A stretch of DNA of 39,906 nucleotides from Puniceicoccaceae bacterium (GCA_007692545.1 REBV01000129.1:1-39906), one strand, 5' to 3'; positions 10,985 to 21,130 are shown, counted from the stretch's first letter. Numbers and translations are program-made. The notes: generated by a model not told the origin, from the sequence alone.

Positions 10985-12157
10985 ATGGCAAACACGACAC
11001 GCACAGGACTCATCGCATTTGAAGATGGCACGGTTTTTCGGGGCCGCGCCTTTGGCGCCGAAGCCACCAGCGTGGGGGAGGCCTGCTTCAACACCAGCAT
11101 GACGGGTTATCAGGAGATTTTGACGGACCCTTCGTATTATTCGCAAATCGTCACGATGACGGCCGTGCAGATCGGGAATTATGGGATCAGCCCGGACGAT
11201 ATGGAGTCAAACGGACCCAAGGTAAAGGGTTTTGTTGTGCGAGAAATCAGCCCCGTGGCCAGTAACTGGCGCAGTCACCAATCGGTGCAGGACTATCTGG
11301 CTGCCGCTGGCATTCCGGGGCTCGAAGGGGTCGATACCCGTGCCATCACGAAAAAGCTTCGCGTCTCGGGCGCACTCAATGCCTGTATCAGCACGGAGGC
11401 GATTTCTGAGGAAGCGGCCATCGAAAAAGCGCGTGCTTTCGGCGGTTTGATCGGTGTCGATTTTGTAAAAGAAGTGACGGCTAAAGCAGCCTACCCATGG
11501 GATCCGGAAATGAAGCAGTCGACCCCGTTCACGGTCGAAGGCACGCACCTGCTGCGTGAAGATACCTCGAAGCACAAACGCTATAAGGTAGCGGCCATCG
11601 ATTTCGGAGCGAAGTTTTCGATCTACCGGAAGCTGCAACACCATGGATTTGATGTTCATGTTTTCCCTGCCAATGTCAGCGCCGACGAGATCAAAGCATT
11701 CAATCCCCACGGAGTCTTTCTCTCGAATGGGCCCGGTGACCCTGGAGCAGTCGGGTATGCCCACGCCACGGTCAAAGAATTAATCGAACAGTATCCGACT
11801 TTTGGAATCTGCCTGGGGCATCAGATTATTACTCACGCTATCGGCGCGCAAACCTTTAAGCTCAGGTTTGGGCATCGGGGCGGCAACCAACCGGTGAAAA
11901 ACCTGGAGACCGGCAAAGTCTCCATCACCTCGCAGAATCACGGCTTCGCCTCGACCCGCGAGGAACTCGAAAAGGCCGGAGCCATCGTCACCGAAATCAA
12001 CTTAAACGACCAAACGGTGGAAGGCCTGCGGCTGAAGGATAAGCCAGTATTTTCGGTGCAGTATCATCCCGAGGCCGCCCCCGGCCCGAATGATGCGGAT
12101 CCACTCTTTGTTGATTTTTATAACATGGTGGCCAAGCACCATGATGGTGCCGGATAA
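10985..12157 (+). CDS. carA: Carbamoyl-phosphate synthase small subunit
   Basis: Glutaminase subunit of carbamoyl-phosphate synthase: it releases ammonia from glutamine and passes it to the large subunit (CarB) for arginine and pyrimidine synthesis. The N-terminal CPSase domain shows [17 protein letters not shown]. The C-terminal class I glutamine amidotransferase has its nucleophile Cys276 in GICLGHQ and the His361/Glu363 pair in YHPEAAPG. At 390 residues it is of normal length. The ATG at 10985 is chosen over 10940 because conserved sequence begins with the TGLIAFEDG stretch. carB is not in this window, so the two subunits are encoded apart here. A terminator-like hairpin overlaps the end of the gene. 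Confidence 0.97.
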   Translation: MANTTRTGLIAFEDGTVFRGRAFGAEATSVGEACFNTSMTGYQEILTDPSYYSQIVTMTAVQIGNYGISPDDMESNGPKVKGFVVREISPVASNWRSHQSVQDYLAAAGIPGLEGVDTRAITKKLRVSGALNACISTEAISEEAAIEKARAFGGLIGVDFVKEVTAKAAYPWDPEMKQSTPFTVEGTHLLREDTSKHKRYKVAAIDFGAKFSIYRKLQHHGFDVHVFPANVSADEIKAFNPHGVFLSNGPGDPGAVGYAHATVKELIEQYPTFGICLGHQIITHAIGAQTFKLRFGHRGGNQPVKNLETGKVSITSQNHGFASTREELEKAGAIVTEINLNDQTVEGLRLKDKPVFSVQYHPEAAPGPNDADPLFVDFYNMVAKHHDGAG

Positions 12158-12165
12158 TTTTTTTT
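12136..12165 (+). terminator. carA: Probable terminator at the end of carA
   Basis: An inverted repeat (GCACCAT at 12136-12142, ATGGTGC at 12144-12150; as a hairpin about 6 pairs with a short loop) lies at the very end of carA. An 8-base T-run follows at 12158-12165. The 7-base space between stem and T-run is longer than ideal. Confidence 0.4.
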
Positions 12166-12219
12166 ATCCTTTACGGCCTGAGGCTTGCGCTCACTTTGTT
12201 TGTAGCACCCTCCATTTCT

Positions 12220-13401
12220 ATGAGCGTAATCGACACCATCCGCACAAACACCGAATCAGTCATCGGTGAGACCGAACTAGAAGACCGTCTGCACGGCAGC
12301 AAGCCCCTGCGTGTCAAGCTCGGGGTCGACCCGACGCGGCCGGACCTCACCTTTGGCCATCTGGTCGTCTTCAACAAGCTTCGTCAGTTTCAGGACCTGG
12401 GTCATGAGGCGCTCCTGATCATTGGTGATTTCACCACACTGATTGGAGATCCCTCGGGCCGCTCCAGCACCCGCCCGGTGTTGACCAAAGAAGAGATTGT
12501 GGAGAACGCGCAGACCTACCTCGATCAAGCTTTCAAAATTCTTGATCGGGAAAAGACGACGGTCTACTACAACAGCGAGTGGTTCGACAGGATGAGCTTT
12601 GAGGATTGCCTCAAGCTCTCGCGCAAGATGACGGTGGCCCGCATGTTGGAGCGTGATGACTTTGCCAAGCGCTATGCCTCCCAGGCTCCCATTTCGATCA
12701 TCGAGTTTCTCTATCCGCTGATTCAGGGCTATGACTCGCTGGTGCTGAATGCCGATGTTGAAATCGGTGGCACCGACCAGCTGTTTAATATGCTGGTCGG
12801 TCGTGCCCTGCAAAAGGATGCCGGGAAGTTGGAGCAGGCCGTGATCACCATGCCCCTACTGGTCGGTTTGGATGGCACAAAAAAGATGTCGAAAAGCGCG
12901 GATAATTTCATCGCGTTTACGGACAGCGCCAAGGAGATGTTTGGCAAGGTCATGTCGATCAGTGACACAACCATGTGGGATTATTATCGCCTGCTGCTGG
13001 AGCTACCGCAGGACCGGATTGAAAAACTCAAAACCGGCCACCCGATGGAGGCTAAAAAGCACCTTGCATCGTCCCTGGTCGGTCAGTTTCACTCGATGAA
13101 AGCCGCCAAGCACGAGCTGGAGCAGTTCGAGCAGGTCTTTTCCCGCAATAAATTGCCCGATGATATGCCCACGTTTACCTGGAGTGATTTGGTCGGCTCG
13201 GCAACCCGCGCACCGCTCTGCGAGCTCATGGCGCAGTCGGAGTTATTTGAGAGCAAGGGAGCCGTCCGCCGTCTGGTGCAGCAGGGTGGGGTCAAGATCG
13301 ACGGTGAAAAACAGACCGATCCCAACCGCGAACTGAGCCCGCCGGAGGGCGAACAAATCTTTCAAGCGGGCAAGCGGATCTTCTTTAAAGTGGTCGGCTA
13401 G
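12220..13401 (+). CDS. tyrS: Tyrosyl-tRNA synthetase
   Basis: Charges tRNA-Tyr with tyrosine. The 393-residue protein has a class I Rossmann core with a HIGH-like element (LTFGH, His47), the KMSKS loop at residues 222-226 and the tyrosine/tRNA-recognition stretch YDSLVLNADVEIGGTDQLFN. A C-terminal S4-type RNA-binding domain (KGAVRRLVQQGGVKIDGE) completes it. The HIGH variant and the length resemble the TyrZ-like subgroup more than classical E. coli TyrS. The ATG at 12220 is used; an in-frame upstream start adds only 8 residues. It reads in the same direction as carA but is separated from it by a terminator-like structure. Confidence 0.95.
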   Translation: MSVIDTIRTNTESVIGETELEDRLHGSKPLRVKLGVDPTRPDLTFGHLVVFNKLRQFQDLGHEALLIIGDFTTLIGDPSGRSSTRPVLTKEEIVENAQTYLDQAFKILDREKTTVYYNSEWFDRMSFEDCLKLSRKMTVARMLERDDFAKRYASQAPISIIEFLYPLIQGYDSLVLNADVEIGGTDQLFNMLVGRALQKDAGKLEQAVITMPLLVGLDGTKKMSKSADNFIAFTDSAKEMFGKVMSISDTTMWDYYRLLLELPQDRIEKLKTGHPMEAKKHLASSLVGQFHSMKAAKHELEQFEQVFSRNKLPDDMPTFTWSDLVGSATRAPLCELMAQSELFESKGAVRRLVQQGGVKIDGEKQTDPNRELSPPEGEQIFQAGKRIFFKVVG

Positions 13402-13502
13402 ACGCATCGCTTGCGGTAATCGTTTGACATTCAAAAGCTTTCATAGAAAAACTCCTTGTATCTTCAGTTCAGCTATAAAAGCGCTTTAACCATCATCACA
13501 TT

Positions 13503-14525
13503 GTGTTTGGATTCCTCTCTAACGACATCGGCATCGACCTTGGCACTGCCAACACCCTAGTTTTCGCCAAAGAAAAGGGCATCGTTCTGCGAGAGCCCAG
13601 CGTGGTGGCGATCTATTCGTCGACCAAGAAAGTTTGCGCCGTCGGGTCCGAGGCCAAGAAGATGCTGGGCCGCACGCCCGGTAACATCACCGCGATCCGT
13701 CCGATGAAGGATGGGGTCATTGCCGATTTTGAGATTACCGAGGCGATGCTCCGCTACTTCATCAATAAGGTGAACCGAAAGAAAACCTTTGTGGCCCCCC
13801 GGATTGTGGTAGCCGTGCCCTCGGGGATTACGGAAGTGGAGCGCCGCGCCGTTAAAGATTCGGCTATTCGTGCCGGTGCGCGGGATGTCGTCTTGCTCGA
13901 AGAGCCCATGGCGGCTGCTATCGGAGTCGGCCTGCCGATCGACGAACCGGCGGCTAATATGATCGTGGATATCGGTGGGGGCACGACGGAGGTCGCCATT
14001 ATCTCGCTGGCCGGTGTCGTCTATACGAAGAGCATTCGCGTCGGTGGCGACGAGATCGACAGTGCCATCGTCAACTACATGAAGCGCGCTTATAATTTGA
14101 TGATTGGTGAGCGCACGGCTGAGGAGATTAAAATAACGGTGGGCTCCGCCTTTCCTTTGGAAGAAGAAATCTCCATGGAGGTGCGCGGGCGTGACTCCGT
14201 GGCCGGCCTGCCCAAGACGATCACGATCACTTCCCAGGAGATCCGCGATGCCCTCTCAGACACGATCGCTTCGATCGTTGATCTGGTGCGCAATGCCCTG
14301 GAGCGTTGCCCCCCCGAGCTTTCGGCAGACCTGGTCGATCGCGGATTTTTTCTTGCTGGTGGTGGTGCCCTGATCAAGGGACTGGATCAGCAACTCAGCG
14401 ATGCCACGGGGCTCCCCGTCGTCATTGCTGACGATCCTCTCAGTGCGGTTGCCAATGGCACCGGTATGGTCTTGCATGAGTTGGCCTTCCTGCTCAAGGA
14501 CCTCACGGGTAACCCCAAAAGCTAG
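13503..14525 (+). CDS. mreB: Rod-shape protein MreB
   Basis: Bacterial actin that polymerises under the inner membrane and guides lateral cell-wall synthesis. The 340-residue sequence carries the actin-fold phosphate-1 loop ([14 protein letters not shown]), the phosphate-2 region ([17 protein letters not shown]) and the adenosine motif ([15 protein letters not shown]). MFGF at the N-terminus fits the membrane-binding tip. The start is a GTG. The 101-base gap after tyrS contains a TTGACA at 13424-13429, but no good -10 box at normal spacing. It leads an operon with mreC (9 bases later), mreD and mrdA. Confidence 0.98.
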   Translation: MFGFLSNDIGIDLGTANTLVFAKEKGIVLREPSVVAIYSSTKKVCAVGSEAKKMLGRTPGNITAIRPMKDGVIADFEITEAMLRYFINKVNRKKTFVAPRIVVAVPSGITEVERRAVKDSAIRAGARDVVLLEEPMAAAIGVGLPIDEPAANMIVDIGGGTTEVAIISLAGVVYTKSIRVGGDEIDSAIVNYMKRAYNLMIGERTAEEIKITVGSAFPLEEEISMEVRGRDSVAGLPKTITITSQEIRDALSDTIASIVDLVRNALERCPPELSADLVDRGFFLAGGGALIKGLDQQLSDATGLPVVIADDPLSAVANGTGMVLHELAFLLKDLTGNPKS

Positions 14526-14534
14526 CGTAGGACC

Positions 14535-15386
14535 GTGGCGAATCACCGCCTCGATAAGATCAAACCGCTAGTCGCCCTCGGCGTCTTTCTGGTTGCGTGG
14601 TGGGTCATTCCAGCCACGGTCAAATCATTCATGCGGGTGAGCTTTACCGAGTTTCAGGCACCTGCCTGGGTGGCTACATCCTACCTGGATGATCTGGAGA
14701 GTTTTTGGGCGCGTCGCAGTCACTCCAAAGTCGAGTTGATCGAAGCCGGGCGCGATGTGGCGCGACTCAAGTCACTCTATCAGTTTAACGCGCAGCGCAG
14801 TCAGGCCCTTGAGTCTGAGGTTGAGCGTCTGGAAGCCATCCTCAAGCTGCCCAGTCGACGTGAGTTTCGCTACGAGGTGGCTCGCGTTATTCGGCGCGAT
14901 CTCAACGCCTGGTGGCAGCATATTATTATCCGTAAGGGCAAGGACTTTGATATCCCGCTGGGAGCAGCGGTCGTCTTCTCCGGTGGGGTAGTCGGCCGTG
15001 TGGTTGAGGTCAACGCTTTCACCAGTCGGGTCGAGCTGATCACCAGCCCAAATTTCCGCATGGCGGCCTACTTCGAAGGGGATGAGCGTCCGGTGGTTTA
15101 TCAGGGCGTGCCGCAGAGTGGCTTCGGATCCCCGGTCGGTTCGGTGCGCGATGCACCTCAGGATATGATCGCCAGCAGTCAAAACCCGCTTAAGCTCGTC
15201 TCGACGCGCCTCGGTGGTACTTTCCCGCCGGGTCTCTTTATCGGGGAAGTCAGGTGGCTGGAGCCCGGCAGCACGGGCATTTTTCAAGCGGGGGAGGTGG
15301 AACTCGATGCCCGCTTACTCAGTCTACACGAAGTCGCCGTGCTCATTCCCCTTCTTCCGATCGACCTCGATAACAATGCTCCTTGA
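14535..15386 (+). CDS. mreC: Rod-shape protein MreC
   Basis: Periplasmic scaffold of the elongasome, bridging MreB/MreD and the cell-wall synthase. One N-terminal transmembrane helix (PLVALGVFLVAWWVIPATV), a coiled-coil segment around residues 60-100 (KSLYQFNAQRSQALESEVER), then the beta-rich MreC domain with a GAAVVFSGGVVGRVVEV motif and FPPGLFIGEV. At 283 residues the length is normal. The start is a GTG preceded by a TAGGA stretch, a plausible weak ribosome site. Its last 11 bases overlap mreD. Confidence 0.93.
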   Translation: MANHRLDKIKPLVALGVFLVAWWVIPATVKSFMRVSFTEFQAPAWVATSYLDDLESFWARRSHSKVELIEAGRDVARLKSLYQFNAQRSQALESEVERLEAILKLPSRREFRYEVARVIRRDLNAWWQHIIIRKGKDFDIPLGAAVVFSGGVVGRVVEVNAFTSRVELITSPNFRMAAYFEGDERPVVYQGVPQSGFGSPVGSVRDAPQDMIASSQNPLKLVSTRLGGTFPPGLFIGEVRWLEPGSTGIFQAGEVELDARLLSLHEVAVLIPLLPIDLDNNAP

Positions 15387-15906
15387 TCCCAGAGCCCTAT
15401 TGCTTTTTGCCGCCAACGCGCTGCTGCTCTATCTGATGTTGCTGGTCAACTCCGCCTTGGCCGGCTGGTCCATCTATCTCTTCTTACTGGGGCCGATGGT
15501 CGTTTTGCCAGCACTTTACCTCCGACATCAGTCCTATTTTATTTGCACCTTTGTCTCCGGGCTTTGGGTCGATGCGGCCCTGCCAGGTCCCTTTGGTCTC
15601 TTTACCACGGGCTTTCTCCTGGCCGGCGCTTTTATTTTCATGCTGCGCATCCGCTTCCGGGCCGAGCACAACTACCACCCCATCCTGATCACCCATATTC
15701 TGAATCTTTTTTACCTTGGACTACTCACCCTGTTCGTGGGCCTCTCACAGTGGTCCAGCCCCGTATTTTGGATGCAGGTCCTCACAACCAGCCTGGTCTC
15801 CCACCTGGCACTTCTGATTGTGGCCCCCTGGTTTTTTCAACTCGAACGTGCGCTCTTCGTTCTGTTTCATTTGGACTCTGAGCCGGAGGACTATCCCATC
15901 TTATGA
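15376..15906 (+). CDS. mreD: Rod-shape protein MreD (likely)
   Basis: A 176-residue integral membrane protein with five to six hydrophobic segments (for example [20 protein letters not shown] and [16 protein letters not shown]). MreD is poorly conserved in sequence, so the call rests on its place between mreC and mrdA, its hydropathy and its length. The ATG at 15376 overlaps the end of mreC by 11 bases, and its stop overlaps the next start as ATGA, so translation of the operon is probably coupled. Confidence 0.85.
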   Translation: MLLDPRALLLFAANALLLYLMLLVNSALAGWSIYLFLLGPMVVLPALYLRHQSYFICTFVSGLWVDAALPGPFGLFTTGFLLAGAFIFMLRIRFRAEHNYHPILITHILNLFYLGLLTLFVGLSQWSSPVFWMQVLTTSLVSHLALLIVAPWFFQLERALFVLFHLDSEPEDYPIL

Positions 15907-17852
15907 GTCAGTTCGACGTGCATCGGCGGGAGAATCCGCGTCTGCTCTTTTTCTTTTGGATCGTCTTGATCTCCAGTCTCACGCTTGTCCTGGGCCTGGG
16001 TTGGAGGCAGCTCGTGGCCAACCAAAAGTATGAAGTCATTGAGAAGCGGCAGACCGAGCGCCGCGTGCTTAAGCCCGGCCCGCGCGGGGATATTTACGAC
16101 CGCAAGGGTAACCTGCTGGTCGGGAACCGCCCCCATTATTCGGCGGTGGTTTATCTGGACGATTTGCGCGCCGAATTCCGCGCCGAGTATTCCAGCATCA
16201 TTCGCGCGGAACGTGAACGGCTCCGCCAGGCCTATCTCCAGGCTCCGGAGAGCGAACGCTCCGAGCAAAGTCTGATCCCAAACTACAACGAATTGCAGTG
16301 GGTGGCCCGGCAAAACGTCATCCAACGCTACGTCGACGAAATTAACCGCATCACGGGGCGCGAAGATACCTTGTCCGCGCGAACTGTCATCCGTCATTTT
16401 AACGAGCAATTGCTCCTGCCCCTGGCACTGGTTGAAGACTTGAAACCGGAGGAATACGCCCGCCTGATCGAACAAGTGCCCGTGCAGTCGCCCATCGAGA
16501 TTCATACCGACACGGCGCGCTATTACCCTTACGGAGAGGCCGCAGCCCACACGCTGGGCTATGTGCAGAATGTAAACCCCGACCCGGATGAGATCCCTGC
16601 TGACGGGATCAAGACCTTTACCTTTAAAACCAAGCTGGGGAAGACCGGGCTCGAGTATGCCTTCGATGAGCAGCTTTCCGGGCGGACTGGCACCGAAATG
16701 TGGCGGGTCGATCCGCTCGGGTTTCAAGATACCTTGCTGGAGCAAGTGACGCCCAAACAGGGGCAAAATCTGATTACCAGTATCGATATCGACTTACAAT
16801 TGGCGGCAGAGAGGGCTCTGGGCGACCGCACAGGCGCCGCCGTAGCCCTCGATGTGCACACCGGCGAGGTGCTCGCTATCGTCAGCAAGCCGAGTTACGA
16901 CCTGAACGACCTCAGCCCCTTCATTCCGCGCACCACTTTCGACGCCATCAACGAGCGGGGCGCTTGGCTCAACCGCTCCCTGCAACTCTCTTACCCGCCA
17001 GGTTCCACCTTCAAACTAATCACTGGCATTGCCGGCGTGCGTGCCGGGACAATCGAGGCCGGTGTTGAGCACAACTGTCAGGGTGTCTACCGCTTGGGCG
17101 ACCGTATCTTCCGCTGCCACGCTCGTAATGGACATGGCTGGGTCGATGAGGCGAGTTCGATAGCAGCCAGTTGCAACATCTTCTATTATGCCGAGGGCCT
17201 GCGTATGGGGATCGATGTCCTTAGCGCCGAGGCCAAGCGCTTTGGGCTCGACCAGAGGACCGGCATTGAAGTCCCCTTTGAAACGGGCCGACTTGTCGTG
17301 CCGACCAGAGAATGGAAGCGTGAGCGCATTGGCTCTGGCTGGGTCCCGGGCGATACTGCCAACACTGCCATTGGTCAGGGCTTCCTCCTCGTTACCCCGC
17401 TGCAAATGGCCACGGTGATGGCCTCGATCGCACGTGGGGAGACACGAACCCAGCCCACGTTGCAGGCGCTTACTGCGGAAGCGGCCGCCCAGGTCCAGCA
17501 TGGTGGCGAACCGATTGGGCTGACTGCCGCGCAAAGGGCCGAGCTATGGGAGGGCATGGAGCGGGTCGTGGGCCCCGGGGGAACCGGGCGTCTGATTCAG
17601 ATTGATGGCCTGCGCATCGGCGGGAAGACCGGCACGGCTGATTTCCGGGCTCACGGGCAGAACGTAAATCTGGCCTGGTTTATTGGCTTTGCGCCAGTCG
17701 AGAATCCGCAGATTGCGGTGGCCGTGATGGTCGAAGGCACGAGTGCCAGCGATCGTTTCCACGGTGGTTCGACGGCCGGTCCTGTGGCCAAAGATATTTT
17801 TCTCGAATTTATCGAGCAGTACCCCGAGCGGGCCGGCTTTCCGACTTTGTGA
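15903..17852 (+). CDS. mrdA: Penicillin-binding protein 2 (elongation transpeptidase)
   Basis: Cross-links peptidoglycan during cell elongation, working with the MreBCD complex and RodA. A short cytoplasmic tip and one transmembrane helix ([18 protein letters not shown]) are followed by the dimerisation domain with [13 protein letters not shown], and then the transpeptidase domain. The active-site triad is visible: SxxK at Ser368-Lys371 (GSTFK), SxN at Ser423-Asn425 (SCN) and KTG at 575-577. At 649 residues it has normal length. No rodA follows; the next gene is on the opposite strand with its stop only 8 bases away. Confidence 0.95.
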   Translation: MSQFDVHRRENPRLLFFFWIVLISSLTLVLGLGWRQLVANQKYEVIEKRQTERRVLKPGPRGDIYDRKGNLLVGNRPHYSAVVYLDDLRAEFRAEYSSIIRAERERLRQAYLQAPESERSEQSLIPNYNELQWVARQNVIQRYVDEINRITGREDTLSARTVIRHFNEQLLLPLALVEDLKPEEYARLIEQVPVQSPIEIHTDTARYYPYGEAAAHTLGYVQNVNPDPDEIPADGIKTFTFKTKLGKTGLEYAFDEQLSGRTGTEMWRVDPLGFQDTLLEQVTPKQGQNLITSIDIDLQLAAERALGDRTGAAVALDVHTGEVLAIVSKPSYDLNDLSPFIPRTTFDAINERGAWLNRSLQLSYPPGSTFKLITGIAGVRAGTIEAGVEHNCQGVYRLGDRIFRCHARNGHGWVDEASSIAASCNIFYYAEGLRMGIDVLSAEAKRFGLDQRTGIEVPFETGRLVVPTREWKRERIGSGWVPGDTANTAIGQGFLLVTPLQMATVMASIARGETRTQPTLQALTAEAAAQVQHGGEPIGLTAAQRAELWEGMERVVGPGGTGRLIQIDGLRIGGKTGTADFRAHGQNVNLAWFIGFAPVENPQIAVAVMVEGTSASDRFHGGSTAGPVAKDIFLEFIEQYPERAGFPTL

Positions 17853-17860
17853 GAGCAGCT

Positions 17861-18715
17861 CTACGCGCTTACATAGGCCAATTGCAGCAGTGCTTTAAGA
17901 CGCTCAACTTCATCACTGGAGGTTTTGGCAATGAAGCCCCGCGCGTGCGTAAAGTGCACATCAGTCTCTTCATCCAAGCGGGTGAATTCCATAGCCGGAT
18001 CGTCTTGAAAACGGCGCAGGCCATAGCCCTCGCCGCGGCTGTCCGGATAGACCAGCGCCCGTATTTCGCCCTCCATGCCGAGCTTCGCTACATGGTAGCC
18101 CATCCCCGCAGAAGCGTCTTCCGGTAGTGACTCCGTGCGTGGTAAGTAGAGTGCCTTAAAGCCGTCAAAGGCCCAGACTTCGGCGTGCTCGGCGACGAAA
18201 GCAAGGCGTTCTTTCAGGTTCGTCACGTAGTCCACCAGATCCTGACCAATCATTCGCATGACCTCCCAGACGGGCTCTCCCGGCTTGTGCTCCGTTCCGT
18301 TGGCGAAACGTCGTATTAGAGTGATATCGAGTGGCGAGTTAAGTCGGCCCACCAGCTCACGGTCGATGCCCAGCCATTCTGCCGTATCTGCTGGGCCCCT
18401 GCAATCAAACCACTCAGCCACTTCCAGCCAGCTGCAAAATTCGCGTGCCGATTCATAGATACCGAGGTGTTGCAGGACGAGTGAGAGTGCGCAAGTAGGG
18501 ACATGATCCCGGGGCAGTTGATGGTGGTCGAAGTTGTGTTGGTCCGGTGCGTGCTGATGGCCGACATCGACGACAGCCACACTTGGGTCGTCGAGGTCCT
18601 GTTCGGTCGGGTCACGGCGCAGGATGGGGACCGGAGCTAGGGTGAGGAGCACCGCGCAGGCTAAAAAGTCGTCTTTGTGGGCACCGCCCGGGTGAGTGAT
18701 TATGGTTTCGATCAT
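17861..18715 (-). CDS. MYG1/UPF0160-family metal-dependent hydrolase
   Basis: A 284-residue protein of the MYG1 family, a DHH-like metal-dependent hydrolase group; eukaryotic members are described as RNA exonucleases. Hallmarks are the N-terminal THPGGAHKDDFLACAVL (His8, His13, Asp15/16), DVGHQ, NFDHHQ, and the C-terminal ARGFIAKTSSDEVERL-type element. The substrate in bacteria is uncertain. It converges on mrdA with an 8-base gap and is divergent from miaA, with 128 bases between starts. Both miaA and MYG1-type proteins may touch RNA metabolism, though nothing shows a direct link. Confidence 0.85.
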   Translation of the reverse strand: MIETIITHPGGAHKDDFLACAVLLTLAPVPILRRDPTEQDLDDPSVAVVDVGHQHAPDQHNFDHHQLPRDHVPTCALSLVLQHLGIYESAREFCSWLEVAEWFDCRGPADTAEWLGIDRELVGRLNSPLDITLIRRFANGTEHKPGEPVWEVMRMIGQDLVDYVTNLKERLAFVAEHAEVWAFDGFKALYLPRTESLPEDASAGMGYHVAKLGMEGEIRALVYPDSRGEGYGLRRFQDDPAMEFTRLDEETDVHFTHARGFIAKTSSDEVERLKALLQLAYVSA

Positions 18716-18843
18716 AGCTGCCTAGTGCGCGGTCAGGAGGCGTCGCTGGCAAGTTTTCATTTTTACCGGTTGCGGAGCTACAAGGTTGCTAATTGTTTGC
18801 TCCTGACGCTCACTAGACAAGTCGATAGATTCGCTTCACACAA

Positions 18844-19734
18844 ATGAAACCAACCCTGCACATCATCACCGGCCCGACCGCCGTGGGCAAGACCGAGTAT
18901 GCCTTGAGCTACGCCGAGTCGCATGGCGCAGAAATTGTGTCCTGCGATGCCTCGCTCATCTATCGTGGGATGGATATCGGCACGGCCAAACCCAGTGCCG
19001 AAGAGCGAGCCCGCGTGCCACACCATTTGATCGATCTCAGTCCAGTTGACCAGCCCTACGATATCGTCGCCTATGTGCGCGATGCTGAGGCCGCGGTCAG
19101 GGATATTTTTGCGCGGGGCCGATCGGTCGTCGTCACCGGGGGCAGTGGCTTCTATCTGAAGAGTTTTTTCGCTCCGGTCATCGACGAAGTGGCAGTCAGC
19201 GAAGAACTGCGTGCGCAGGTGGCGACACTCTTTGCCGAAAAAGGCCTGGCCGGACTCCTCGCCAAGTTACGGGAGCAGAGTCCGGCTGGCTTGGGCAATC
19301 TGGACCTGCAAAACCCCCGGCGGGTCCTCCGTGCTCTGGAGCGCTGCCTCGCTGCCGGTAAGGACTTGCCCACGCTCCAGGCCGAGTTCGCAGCCCGCCC
19401 GCAGCCCTACGCAGATTGCAGCAAACAGTTTATTTTGCTGGAGCGCGACCGTGAGAGCCTGCGGCAACGCGTCGCTCAGCGGGCTGAGCAAATGCTGGCT
19501 AGCGGGCTGATTGAAGAAGTGGAAGGGCTACTCAGCCAGGGCATTCGCCAAAATCCCAGCGCCGCCTCAGCCATCGGTTATCGGGAGACCATCGCCTACC
19601 TGGAGGGGAGCTTATCCCGGGAAGACTTGCTGCCCGCCATCGTGCAGAACACGCTGCACCTAGTAAAAAAGCAACGCACCTGGTTTCGAACCCAGATCCC
19701 CGAACCGGATCAGCACCTCGTTCTCACTGCCTGA
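18844..19734 (+). CDS. miaA: tRNA dimethylallyltransferase
   Basis: Adds a dimethylallyl group to adenosine-37 of tRNAs that read codons starting with U. The protein has an N-terminal P-loop (GPTAVGKT, residues 10-17), the catalytic region around Asp35 followed by YRGMDIGTAKP, the VVTGGSGFYLKSF loop, and the C-terminal tRNA-binding part ending with VKKQRTWFR. The length of 296 residues is normal. The DASLIY sequence replaces the more common DSMQVY, a small but visible variation. An imperfect T-rich palindrome about 105 bases downstream may end the transcript. Confidence 0.95.
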   Translation: MKPTLHIITGPTAVGKTEYALSYAESHGAEIVSCDASLIYRGMDIGTAKPSAEERARVPHHLIDLSPVDQPYDIVAYVRDAEAAVRDIFARGRSVVVTGGSGFYLKSFFAPVIDEVAVSEELRAQVATLFAEKGLAGLLAKLREQSPAGLGNLDLQNPRRVLRALERCLAAGKDLPTLQAEFAARPQPYADCSKQFILLERDRESLRQRVAQRAEQMLASGLIEEVEGLLSQGIRQNPSAASAIGYRETIAYLEGSLSREDLLPAIVQNTLHLVKKQRTWFRTQIPEPDQHLVLTA

Positions 19735-19839
19735 TGCGCTTGGCTTAAAATGGCACACCGCTTCAAGGGGCAGTTTATTGGTCTACATTTGTAGGCCTTC
19801 TAGAGTCATATAAAGCGAAAACTCATCTGTAAAAATGTA

Positions 19840-19860
19840 AAAAAGGGACTGTCCCTTTTT
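19840..19860. repeat. Perfect 10-base inverted repeat (REP-like or terminator)
   Basis: AAAAAGGGAC and GTCCCTTTTT flank a single central T, making a perfect palindrome that could fold into a 9-pair hairpin with a 3-base loop. The right arm ends in a T-run, so it could end the miaA transcript. Palindromes built on GGGAC/GTCCC are also known as REP-like elements in many genomes. Only one copy is seen in this window. Confidence 0.5.
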
Positions 19861-19932
19861 GAGGTGTTTTAGAGAGATTAGTCTATGGGATTGGAACATG
19901 TTGTTGATGATAATCTTAGAGAGAACAACAGG

Positions 19933-19971
19933 GGCGGCAGAGCCAACCCTGCTACACTGGGGCGTAGCAGG
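19933..19971. repeat. Dispersed repeat copy with adjoining hairpin
   Basis: The 17-base GGCGGCAGAGCCAACCC at 19933-19949 recurs in inverted orientation at 31816-31832. It runs directly into an 8-base inverted repeat (CCTGCTAC at 19948-19955, GTAGCAGG at 19964-19971). It sits in the gap before the end of the AraC-type regulator gene and looks like part of a mobile or dispersed intergenic element. Confidence 0.5.
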
Positions 19972-19983
19972 ATGTCCTCTGAC

Positions 19984-21087
19984 CTAGGAGGGGTGTGTGC
20001 GGAAGGCCTTCGGTGAGTGACCGCTTTGCTTTTTGAACCAGGCGGAAAAGTGGTGGGGTTCGGGATAGCCGCAGCGGTGCCCGACTTCCATCACAGGGAG
20101 GGTGCTTTGGTTCAATAGTTCCCGGGCCAGTTTTAGCCGGTGTTCGCTCAATTTACGGTAGGGGCTGGTCTTGAACTGAGCACGAAAGGCTTGTTCGAGC
20201 GAGCGGCGGGAGACGCCGAGTGTCTCCGCCAAGCTTCCGACATCGAGCGTGGCCTCACCCAGATGCTCCTGGATGTAGTTGGCCGCCCGTTGGGCCAGGC
20301 GCGCCGGCCCGGGAGCCAGGCTGGACTCGCGGGAAATCAGTTGGGCCGGACTGGCGAAGCTCAACCATTCACCATCGCCTTTTCCAGCCTTCAATTGATC
20401 CAGCCGCCGAGCCGCCCGATAGCCGATTTCCTGGGTCGGCAATTGAAAACTACTGATCCCGATCTCGGCGAAGATGGATTCGGGTGGCTCGTTGCCGACA
20501 CCCAGCACCAGTAAGTCCTGCCCAATCTGCCAGCCCAGGTTTCGGGCCGCGATGATTAAGTCTCTGGCCAGGCGATCGCTGGCACAAAAAACACCGACGG
20601 GTCGGGGTAACTCAGCCAAGGCCGCTAGGACGGCCTTCACCGGTGGCCCCGCCCGTAGATCCTGAATACGTTCCCCGGGGAGGACGCTCATGAAGCCAGC
20701 CCGACGCAGTTGATTATAGTGAACTCGATCCGCGCTGTAAATGGCATAGCTTCGAGCCGCCTGTGCCTGCAAGTGCCGCCCCGCCTCGACCCCGAGGGCA
20801 AAGTCATCCACACTGACACTGGGAATACAGCGAATCTCAGAAAACTGAAATAGATTGACCGCCTCCACATGATAGTCCCGCAAAGCCGCAACCCAGCGGT
20901 CGCTGACGAAGCTCCCAATGACGCCACTAAGCTTTCCAGAGGCCGCCAATTGCATGAGTCGCTCCTCGAAGCCGAAGTTGAGCGGTAGTAGCTGCCAGTC
21001 CAGTTTGGCCTGTGCAAGGTAATCGGTCACGCCAGCAAAGATCTCCGCCGCATGACGGAAATTCAAATCAAAGGCGACGGCCACCAT
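19984..21087 (-). CDS. AraC-family regulator with XylR-like sensor domain
   Basis: A 367-residue transcription regulator. The N-terminal two thirds resembles a periplasmic-binding-protein/LacI sensor (MVAVAFDLNFRHAAEIFAG, then SVSVDDFALGVEAGRHL, VFCASDRLARDLI and GVGNEPP), as in E. coli XylR. The C-terminal part is an AraC-type double helix-turn-helix (DVGSLAETLGVSRRSLEQAF and MEVGHRCGYPEPHHFSAWFK). Such proteins usually bind a sugar and activate sugar-use genes; the ligand here is unknown. A TTG start at 21105 would add six residues; the ATG at 21087 is better placed. It is divergent from gmd, with an AT-rich 99-base gap that holds a tandem 8-base repeat, so it may control itself or gmd-fcl, but this is inference. 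Confidence 0.88.
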   Translation of the reverse strand: MVAVAFDLNFRHAAEIFAGVTDYLAQAKLDWQLLPLNFGFEERLMQLAASGKLSGVIGSFVSDRWVAALRDYHVEAVNLFQFSEIRCIPSVSVDDFALGVEAGRHLQAQAARSYAIYSADRVHYNQLRRAGFMSVLPGERIQDLRAGPPVKAVLAALAELPRPVGVFCASDRLARDLIIAARNLGWQIGQDLLVLGVGNEPPESIFAEIGISSFQLPTQEIGYRAARRLDQLKAGKGDGEWLSFASPAQLISRESSLAPGPARLAQRAANYIQEHLGEATLDVGSLAETLGVSRRSLEQAFRAQFKTSPYRKLSEHRLKLARELLNQSTLPVMEVGHRCGYPEPHHFSAWFKKQSGHSPKAFRTHPS

Positions 21088-21130
21088 GGATTCGGGCGTT
21101 TTCAATGAATTTTACGCATATATATAAAAA

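Noticed and set aside
13424-13479. TTGACA and TATAAA upstream of mreB as a promoter
   Set aside because: The boxes are 44 bases apart, far from the normal 16-18, and no acceptable partner lies at the right distance from either.
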